A stretch of 6,923 nt of DNA from Flavobacteriaceae bacterium (GTDB lineage Bacteria > Bacteroidota > Bacteroidia > Flavobacteriales > Flavobacteriaceae), in assembly GCA_014239895.1 (NCBI GenBank), contig JAAZXZ010000008.1, positions 1 to 6,923 of the forward strand, read 5' to 3'. Shown here in pieces: positions 1 through 5,657 of the stretch (the first letter of the stretch is position 1; each line of letters begins with the position of its first letter). Position numbers and translations under genes: made by a program. The notes below the pieces were generated by a model. It did not search any database and had not been told where the DNA came from. It was given only the letters and a program-made list of their open reading frames with translations.

Positions 1-1
1 A

Positions 2-43
2 GGGAATCCTTTTATAAAGGAGAGTGAAAATTTTCATTATTAA
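2..43 (+). CDS. actF: C-terminal end of a gene fitting ActF (alternative complex III quinol-binding subunit), partial
   Basis: Only the last 13 codons are inside the window. They read GNPFIKESENFHY and end at TAA 41-43. From memory, the NPF(I/L)KES-type tail resembles the C-terminus of the Bacteroidota ActF protein (quinol:cytochrome c oxidoreductase, membrane subunit). Genes of alternative complex III normally lie directly upstream of coxB and coxA in this phylum. The gene ends 15 bases before coxB and in the same reading frame, so co-transcription is very likely. The identity rests on this short tail plus gene order. A different 3' end in another frame (stop at 25-27) cannot be fully excluded. 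Confidence 0.55.
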   Translation, partial: GNPFIKESENFHY

Positions 44-58
44 AATATTGTTGAACGA

Positions 59-1144
59 ATGATTACACTTTTTATAACATTAATATTAATTTTTATTTCA
101 ATTGCAATATGGCAGATGATCAAAATTTTTGATTTGACTCGTGCCTTAAAAGGAGAAAAAATAGATGATTCTCAAATTGCCAACGATAAAGATAATAGAG
201 TTAATGCAAGGTTGATGTTAGGCTTTCTTGCTTTTATATATGGTATTACAATTATTTGCATTATAAAATATGGTCATTTCCCTCTTATTACTGATGCAGC
301 ATCAGAACATGGTGTAAAGAATGATACTTTAATGATAAGCACATTAGGTTTAATATTTATTGTACAGACAATTACTCAGTTTCTGCTTCATTATTTTGCT
401 TATAAATATAAAGGTCAAAAAGGGAATAAAGCGCTATTCTATACCGATAATCATAAACTTGAAATTATTTGGACAATAATTCCAGCAATAGTTCTTACAG
501 GGTTTATTACCTATGGACTTTTAACATGGGCTGATGTAATGAATATATCACAGGATGATGATGTGATGGTAGTTGAATTATATGCTCAACAATTTAATTG
601 GAAAGCAAGATATGCTGGCAATGATAATTCTTTAGGTAAAAGTAATGTTAGATTAATTGATATAGATCGAGCGAATATTCTTGGAATTGACGAGTCTGAT
701 CCAAATGCTAGTGATGATATCATAACTACTGAATTACACTTGCCTGTCAATAAGCCAGTGTTATTTAAAATGCGTTCACAGGATGTACTTCACTCGGCAT
801 ATATGCCTCATTTTAGAGCCCAAATGAATTGTGTTCCTGGCATGGTAACTCAGTTCTTATTGACCCCCACTATAACAACTGAAGAGATGAGAAACACCCC
901 AAACATGATAGATAAAGTTCTTACAATTAATCAGATTAGAGATGAAAAAAGTAAGGAATTAATTAAAAAGGGAGAAGAACCTCTTGATCCATATGATTTT
1001 GATTATGTTCTTCTTTGTAATAAGATTTGCGGAAAATCTCATTACAATATGCAGATGAAAATAATTGTTGAATCGCAGGGAGATTTTGATAAGTGGATAA
1101 ATCAACAAACCGTTTTTAAAAATTCATTAATAGCTCAAAATTAA
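59..1144 (+). CDS. coxB: Cytochrome c oxidase subunit II (CuA subunit)
   Basis: This is the subunit of aa3-type cytochrome c oxidase that accepts electrons from cytochrome c at the binuclear CuA centre and passes them to heme a in subunit I. Residues 2-24 and 51-70 are two extra hydrophobic segments. Residues 92-113 and 136-157 match the two helices of the usual subunit II hairpin. The periplasmic cupredoxin domain follows from about 165. The expected CuA ligands are all visible: H245 in DVLHS, then C320, C324, H328 and M331. Between the first ligand and the Cys loop there is a charged insertion (about 271-315) of the kind known in Bacteroidota. K322 replaces the usual Glu of the loop, and F179 stands where many homologues have the electron-entry Trp. 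At 361 residues it is longer than the classical form of about 230-300. The ATG start is 15 bases after an in-frame stop and no better start exists. coxA follows 10 bases downstream. Confidence 0.97.
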   Translation: MITLFITLILIFISIAIWQMIKIFDLTRALKGEKIDDSQIANDKDNRVNARLMLGFLAFIYGITIICIIKYGHFPLITDAASEHGVKNDTLMISTLGLIFIVQTITQFLLHYFAYKYKGQKGNKALFYTDNHKLEIIWTIIPAIVLTGFITYGLLTWADVMNISQDDDVMVVELYAQQFNWKARYAGNDNSLGKSNVRLIDIDRANILGIDESDPNASDDIITTELHLPVNKPVLFKMRSQDVLHSAYMPHFRAQMNCVPGMVTQFLLTPTITTEEMRNTPNMIDKVLTINQIRDEKSKELIKKGEEPLDPYDFDYVLLCNKICGKSHYNMQMKIIVESQGDFDKWINQQTVFKNSLIAQN

Positions 1145-1154
1145 AATTGTAGAT

Positions 1155-2939
1155 ATGTCAGAATATATAGAATTTGATAAAGATCATCAGGAACATCATC
1201 ACAAAGAAACTTTCATAACAAAATGGATTTTTAGCCAGGATCATAAGATGATTGCAAAACAATATCTTTTTACTGGAGTTATATTTATGGGTATAATAGG
1301 CATATTAATGTCTTCATTAATTAGAATGCAATTAGCCTGGCCTGAAGAACCAAATATAATTTTTGAATTTCTTCTAGGAAAATGGGCTCCAGAAGGCGTA
1401 ATGGACGCAGACATATATTTGGCATTAGTTACTATGCATGGAACAATAATGGTATTCTTTGTACTAACAGCTGGACTAAGTGGAACCTTTAGTAATCTTT
1501 TGATTCCTCTTCAATTAGGGGCTAGGGATATGGCTACAGGATTTTTAAACATGATTGCTTATTGGCTGTTTTTTATTTCTACTGTTCTTATGGTAGCTTC
1601 AATTTTCGTCGAGGCTGGTCCAGCAGCAGCTGGATGGACAATTTATCCACCGCTTAGTGCATTAGAATTAGCACAACCAGGATCAGGATTAGGGATGACA
1701 TTGTGGTTAATATCAATGGCAGTCTTTATTGCTTCATCTCTTTTGGGATCATTAAATTATATTGTTACAATTATTAATTTAAGAACTAAGGGAATGACTT
1801 TAACTAGAATGCCTTTAACAATATGGGCATTTTTCGTTACTGCAATTCTTGGTGTAGTTTCTTTTCCAGTTTTATTATCAGCTGCATTATTGCTGATAAT
1901 GGATCGTAGTTTTGGAACTTCATTTTTCCTATCAGATATTTTTATTCAAGGAGAAGTTTTACATTATCAAGGAGGATCACCAATTCTGTTTGAACATTTA
2001 TTTTGGTTCCTTGGACATCCTGAAGTATATATTGTGTTATTACCTGCATTGGGTATTGCTTCTGAAGTAATTGCAACTAATTCAAGAAAACCAATATTTG
2101 GTTATAAAGCTATGATAATGTCAATACTGGCTATAGGATTTTTATCTGTTGTTGTATGGGGGCATCACATGTTTATTACTGGGATGAATCCATTTTTAGG
2201 TTCAGTATTTACCTTTACGACATTATTAATTGCCATACCTTCAGCTGTAAAAGCTTTCAACTATATTGCTACATTATGGAAGGCAAACATTCAATTTAAT
2301 CCCGCAATGTTATTTGCAATAGCTTTCGTTTCTACCTTTATTACAGGAGGTGTAACAGGGCTAATTCTAGGTGATAGTGCATTAGATATTAATGTTCATG
2401 ACACGTATTTTGTCGTAGCACATTTTCATTTGGTAATGGGTATTTCAGCACTATATGGTATGCTTGCAGGAATTTATCATTGGTTCCCTAAACTATTTGG
2501 CAGAATGATGAATAAAAATCTTGGATATATCCATTTTTGGATAACAGCTATTTGCGCCTATGGAGTCTTTTTCCCAATGCACTTTATTGGCATGGCAGGA
2601 TTACCAAGAAGATATTATACCAATTCAAACTTTCCATTGTTTGACGATTTAGCAGATACAAATACAATAATTACAGTATTTGCAATAATAGGAGCTTTAA
2701 TACAAATTGTTTTCTTATATAATTTTATTTATAGTATTTTCTATGGTAAAAAGGCTCCACAAAATCCCTGGAATTCTACAACTTTAGAATGGACTTCTTC
2801 AATGAAGCATATTCACGGAAATTGGCAAGGAAAAATTCCAGAAGTTTATAGATGGCCTTATGACTACAGCAAACCTGGATATAAAGAGGATTTTGTCCCA
2901 CAACATATTCCTCTTAAAAAGGGAGAAGAAGAATATTAA
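1155..2939 (+). CDS. coxA: Cytochrome c oxidase subunit I (heme a / heme a3-CuB catalytic subunit)
   Basis: This is the catalytic subunit that reduces oxygen to water and pumps protons across the inner membrane. About 12 transmembrane segments lie between residues 36 and 528. Visible ligands are H95 and H425 for heme a, H423 for heme a3, and H288, H337 and H338 for CuB. Y292 in HPEVY is the residue expected to be cross-linked to H288. Proton paths of an A-type enzyme are present: D125 with N114 and N132 (D channel), E290 at its end, and K366 (K channel). H415 and D416 are the subunit I ligands of the Mg site, and R485-R486 in GLPRRY contact heme propionates. The N-terminus is His-rich (HQEHHH). 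A hydrophilic C-terminal tail (about 530-594) follows the last helix. The 594-residue length is normal for the family. It is the last gene before a strong terminator. No subunit III or IV gene follows here. Confidence 0.98.
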   Translation: MSEYIEFDKDHQEHHHKETFITKWIFSQDHKMIAKQYLFTGVIFMGIIGILMSSLIRMQLAWPEEPNIIFEFLLGKWAPEGVMDADIYLALVTMHGTIMVFFVLTAGLSGTFSNLLIPLQLGARDMATGFLNMIAYWLFFISTVLMVASIFVEAGPAAAGWTIYPPLSALELAQPGSGLGMTLWLISMAVFIASSLLGSLNYIVTIINLRTKGMTLTRMPLTIWAFFVTAILGVVSFPVLLSAALLLIMDRSFGTSFFLSDIFIQGEVLHYQGGSPILFEHLFWFLGHPEVYIVLLPALGIASEVIATNSRKPIFGYKAMIMSILAIGFLSVVVWGHHMFITGMNPFLGSVFTFTTLLIAIPSAVKAFNYIATLWKANIQFNPAMLFAIAFVSTFITGGVTGLILGDSALDINVHDTYFVVAHFHLVMGISALYGMLAGIYHWFPKLFGRMMNKNLGYIHFWITAICAYGVFFPMHFIGMAGLPRRYYTNSNFPLFDDLADTNTIITVFAIIGALIQIVFLYNFIYSIFYGKKAPQNPWNSTTLEWTSSMKHIHGNWQGKIPEVYRWPYDYSKPGYKEDFVPQHIPLKKGEEEY

Positions 2940-2962
2940 CTCTATATTAAGTCATTAATTTT

Positions 2963-2990
2963 AAAGCCTTTCTTTTTAGAAAGGCTTTTT
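2963..2990 (+). terminator. Rho-independent terminator of the cox operon
   Basis: The stem is an 11-bp perfect inverted repeat: AAAGCCTTTCT at 2963-2973 pairs with AGAAAGGCTTT at 2978-2988, around a TTTT loop. The 3' arm runs into a T-rich tail (TTTTTCTTT). It begins 23 bases after the coxA stop. The flank on the other side gives no T-run on the minus strand, so it looks one-directional. It separates the respiratory operon from ruvB. Confidence 0.9.
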
Positions 2991-2993
2991 CTT

Positions 2994-3001
2994 TATATTT
3001 G
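2994..3001 (+). promoter_or_regulatory. Putative -7 element (TAnnTTTG) of a ruvB promoter
   Basis: TATATTTG matches the Bacteroidota -7 consensus TAnnTTTG exactly. It lies just after the terminator tail, with its last base 5 bases before the ruvB ATG. A clear upstream TTG (-33) element is missing, because that position is taken by the terminator hairpin. If used, transcription would start almost at the ATG, giving a leaderless or nearly leaderless mRNA. In AT-rich DNA an 8-base match of this kind can occur by chance. Confidence 0.35.
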
Positions 3002-3006
3002 TTTTT

Positions 3007-4029
3007 ATGAATGAAAATTTAGATCCTTCCCAAATTAATATGTCTCCAGAGGAGAAGGAATTTGAGAATAATTTAAGACCTAATTCTTTTGAAGATTTTA
3101 GTGGACAGGATCAAGTTATTGACAATTTGAAAATTTTTGTTCAAGCTTCAAATCAAAGAGGTGACGCATTAGATCACACCTTATTTCATGGACCCCCAGG
3201 GCTTGGAAAAACAACCCTTGCTCATATATTAGCAAGAGAGCTTGAAGCTGGAATAAGGGTAACTTCCGGGCCTATTTTAGACAAGCCGGCTGATTTAGCA
3301 GGATTGTTAACTAATCTTGAAGAGAGAGATGTTTTATTTATTGATGAGATTCATAGGCTAAGCCCAGTTGTTGAAGAATATTTGTATTCTGCAATGGAGG
3401 ATTATAAAATTGACATTATGATAGAATCAGGCCCAAATGCGAGATCAGTAGAAATTAATTTAAATCCTTTTACATTAGTTGGAGCTACTACAAGATCAGG
3501 GTTATTAACTGCTCCAATGCGGGCTAGATTCGGAATCAGAAATAGGCTGGAATATTATTCATCAGAGATTTTATCTACTATTATTGAAAGAAGTGCAAAA
3601 ATTCTAGATGTAAAAATTTCTATGGAAGCAGCTATTGAAATTTCTGGTAGAAGTAGAGGTACACCAAGAATTGCTAATTCATTATTACGAAGAATTAGAG
3701 ACTTTGCCCAAATTAAGGGTGATGGTTCCGTAGATATATCTATAACTAAGAGTAGCTTAAAAGCTTTAAATGTTGATATTAATGGACTTGATGAAATGGA
3801 TAATAAAATATTGACTACTATTATAGACAAATTTGCAGGAGGTCCTGTAGGAATAACTACCCTCTCTACTGCAGTTAGTGAAAATTCTGAAACAATTGAA
3901 GAAGTCTATGAGCCTTTTCTGATTCAACAGGGTTTTATAATGAGAACACCAAGAGGCCGTCAAGTTACAGAGCTTGCATATAAACATTTAGGACGAACAC
4001 CTAAATCTGGTCAGAAGGGGTTATTCTAA
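3007..4029 (+). CDS. ruvB: Holliday junction branch migration ATPase RuvB
   Basis: RuvB is the hexameric AAA+ motor that, together with RuvA, drives branch migration of Holliday junctions during recombinational repair. Walker A is GPPGLGKT (62-69) and Walker B ends in D113-E114 (FIDEIHRL). Sensor 1 lies in VGATTR (158-163), the likely arginine finger is R174 in MRARFG, and the sensor 2 region is GTPRIAN (218-224, R221). A C-terminal winged-helix DNA-binding domain (about 262-340) carries the TPRGR motif (314-318). The 340-residue length is standard. The ATG at 3007 gives the expected short leader before LRPNSFEDFSGQ; an in-frame TAG at 2977-2979 limits upstream extension, and no Shine-Dalgarno sequence is seen. 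ruvA is not adjacent but lies two genes downstream, and no ruvC is in the window. The gene follows a terminator closely, so it must depend on its own promoter or on read-through. Confidence 0.98.
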   Translation: MNENLDPSQINMSPEEKEFENNLRPNSFEDFSGQDQVIDNLKIFVQASNQRGDALDHTLFHGPPGLGKTTLAHILARELEAGIRVTSGPILDKPADLAGLLTNLEERDVLFIDEIHRLSPVVEEYLYSAMEDYKIDIMIESGPNARSVEINLNPFTLVGATTRSGLLTAPMRARFGIRNRLEYYSSEILSTIIERSAKILDVKISMEAAIEISGRSRGTPRIANSLLRRIRDFAQIKGDGSVDISITKSSLKALNVDINGLDEMDNKILTTIIDKFAGGPVGITTLSTAVSENSETIEEVYEPFLIQQGFIMRTPRGRQVTELAYKHLGRTPKSGQKGLF

Positions 4030-4051
4030 TTCCTAAATATTTTTTCAATAG

Positions 4052-4978
4052 TTGAAAAATAAAAAACACTATACAGAATTAATTAAAAATGAAGCTAAGA
4101 GATTAGGATTTATTTCTTGTGGAATAAGTAGAGCAGAATTTTTAGAAGATGAAGCTCCAAGATTAGAGAAATGGTTGAAGATGAAGATGAATGGAGAAAT
4201 GAAATATATGGAGAATTACTTTGAAAAGCGTCTTGACCCTACAAAACTAGTTGATGATGCAAAAAGTATAATTTCTCTTACATACAATTATTATCCTGAA
4301 GATTTACAAAATAAGGAAGCCCCAAAAGTTTCAAAATATGCATATGGTATGGATTACCATTATGTGATAAAAGAAAAGTTAAATTTTTTCCTAACATTTA
4401 TAAAAGATAAAATTGGGGATGTTCATGGAAGGGCTTTTGTTGATTCAGCACCAATCCTAGAAAAAGCATGGGCCGCTAAAAGTGGTATAGGTTGGGTTGG
4501 AAAAAATTCAAATTTAATTACTAAGCAGGTTGGGTCATTTTATTTTTTAGCAGAACTTATAGTTGATTTAGACCTCGATTATGATACAATTGAATCTGAC
4601 CATTGTGGGCAATGTACAGCATGTATAGATTCATGTCCAACAGAAGCAATAACTGAACCATATGTAGTAGATGGAAGCAAATGTATTTCATATTTCACAA
4701 TTGAATTAAAAGAAAATATACCTCAAGAATTTAAAGGAAAATTTGATGATTGGGTTTTTGGATGCGATGTGTGTCAAGATGTTTGCCCATGGAATAAATT
4801 TTCAAAACCTCATAAGGAGCCTTTATTCCAGTCTAGCTCTGAACTTATGAAAATGAGTAGAGATGAATGGAATGAAATTACTGAAGAAACTTTCAATAAA
4901 ATTTTTAAAAATTCAGCTGTTAAAAGAACAGGATATAAGAGATTAACAAGAAATCTAAATTTTATTAAATCTCCTTAG
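4052..4978 (+). CDS. queG: Epoxyqueuosine reductase QueG (TTG start)
   Basis: QueG is a cytosolic enzyme that reduces epoxyqueuosine to queuosine at the wobble position of GUN-anticodon tRNAs, using cobalamin and two [4Fe-4S] clusters. The N-terminal half is the cobalamin-binding domain, with the expected catalytic Asp D131 in FVDSAPILEKAWA and the GIGWVGKN motif (145-152). The ferredoxin-like part has C185, C188, C191 and C195 (CxxCxxCxxxCP), C211, and then C238, C241 and C245 (CxxCxxxCP). The exact assignment of cysteines to clusters is inferred. The 308-residue length matches the short form, which lacks the C-terminal HEAT-like domain of some homologues. The start is TTG at 4052, directly after an in-frame TAG (4049-4051). 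The first in-frame ATG is at about codon 44, inside conserved sequence, so TTG best fits the family N-terminus (KKHYTELIKNEAKRLGF). It lies 22 bases after ruvB and is probably co-transcribed with it. Confidence 0.96.
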   Translation: MKNKKHYTELIKNEAKRLGFISCGISRAEFLEDEAPRLEKWLKMKMNGEMKYMENYFEKRLDPTKLVDDAKSIISLTYNYYPEDLQNKEAPKVSKYAYGMDYHYVIKEKLNFFLTFIKDKIGDVHGRAFVDSAPILEKAWAAKSGIGWVGKNSNLITKQVGSFYFLAELIVDLDLDYDTIESDHCGQCTACIDSCPTEAITEPYVVDGSKCISYFTIELKENIPQEFKGKFDDWVFGCDVCQDVCPWNKFSKPHKEPLFQSSSELMKMSRDEWNEITEETFNKIFKNSAVKRTGYKRLTRNLNFIKSP

Positions 4979-5019
4979 CACTTTAATTTTTTATTTAAGT
5001 ATTATGGTGATAATTTTAG

Positions 5020-5027
5020 TAAATTTG
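5020..5027 (+). promoter_or_regulatory. Putative -7 element (TAnnTTTG) upstream of ruvA
   Basis: TAAATTTG in the 67-base queG-ruvA spacer matches the Bacteroidota -7 consensus exactly and ends 18 bases before the ruvA ATG. That would leave a short leader of about 12 bases. No convincing TTG is found 17-23 bases further upstream, so the promoter call is tentative. No terminator hairpin was seen after queG, so read-through from ruvB-queG is also possible. Confidence 0.4.
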
Positions 5028-5045
5028 AGTCTTTAAATTCTTATT

Positions 5046-5627
5046 ATGATAACTCATGTTAAAGGAAGATTAGTTGAAAAAACTCCAACTAGTGTTGTAA
5101 TTGAATCTAATGGAATAGGCTATTTAATAAATATTTCCTTAAACACATTCTCACAAATTCCAGATAATGAAAATTTAAAATTATATACCCATCTTCAAAT
5201 TAAAGAAGATTCTCATACGCTTTACGGATTCTATACAATAAAGGAACGAGAAATTTTCAGACTTTTAATATCTGTTAATGGCATTGGTTCAAATATCGCA
5301 AGAACTATGCTCTCATCAATTTCTCCTGATCAAATAATTGACGCCATATCAAGAGAAAACGTTTCATTAATACAATCTGTTAAAGGTATTGGATCAAAAA
5401 CCGCTCAAAGAGTTATAATAGACCTACGAGACAAAATTCTAAAAGTCTATGATTTAGACGAAGGAATTACTTCTTCAAACAATACTAATAAAGAAGAAGC
5501 GTTATCTGCATTAGAAGTCTTAGGAATTAATAAAAGGTCCTCTGAAAGACTGGTTGACAAGATTGTGTTAGAAAACCCAGATATTTCAGTAGAAAGTATT
5601 ATTAAAGAGACTTTAAAAAATTTGTAA
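5046..5627 (+). CDS. ruvA: Holliday junction DNA helicase subunit RuvA
   Basis: RuvA is the tetrameric protein that binds the four-way junction, holds it open in square-planar form and loads RuvB rings. Domain I is an OB fold (about 1-63) with the acidic pin E54-D55 in IKEDSHTLYGF, matching the pair that keeps DNA strands apart in E. coli RuvA. Domain II has two helix-hairpin-helix motifs, with NGIGSN at 78-83 and KGIGSKTA at 113-120. A flexible, polar linker (about 137-149) leads to the small domain III (about 149-193) that contacts RuvB. The 193-residue length is normal. The ATG start gives the classic beginning MITHVKGRLVEK. sprA begins 30 bases downstream. The separation from ruvB by queG is a gene-order feature, not a defect in either protein. 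Confidence 0.97.
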   Translation: MITHVKGRLVEKTPTSVVIESNGIGYLINISLNTFSQIPDNENLKLYTHLQIKEDSHTLYGFYTIKEREIFRLLISVNGIGSNIARTMLSSISPDQIIDAISRENVSLIQSVKGIGSKTAQRVIIDLRDKILKVYDLDEGITSSNNTNKEEALSALEVLGINKRSSERLVDKIVLENPDISVESIIKETLKNL

Positions 5628-5657
5628 AAAAGTTTGAACAAAATTACTTTTAGTTTA

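Noticed and set aside
16..26. AAAGGAGAG followed by GTG, resembling a Shine-Dalgarno and start site
   Set aside because: The GTG frame does not match coxB, and the motif is about 36 bases from the coxB ATG. It falls inside the coding tail of the upstream gene, where it encodes part of IKES.
3555..3830. Minus-strand open frame of 91 codons inside ruvB
   Set aside because: It lies wholly antisense to the conserved ruvB coding sequence, has no recognisable domain, and its translation is the low-complexity, hydrophobic type expected from the complement of AT-rich coding DNA.
3766..3987. Minus-strand open frame of 73 codons inside ruvB
   Set aside because: It is antisense to the RuvB C-terminal domain, with no family resemblance. 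The cluster of Cys residues has no metal-binding spacing that I recognise.
5629..5636. AAAGTTTG as a sprA promoter element
   Set aside because: It has one mismatch to TAnnTTTG and no -33 partner, and it overlaps the A-run after the ruvA stop. It is too weak to list as a feature.
5447..5641. Minus-strand open frame of 64 codons over the ruvA 3' end
   Set aside because: It is a shadow of RuvA domain III, Ser/Leu-rich, with no independent evidence of coding.
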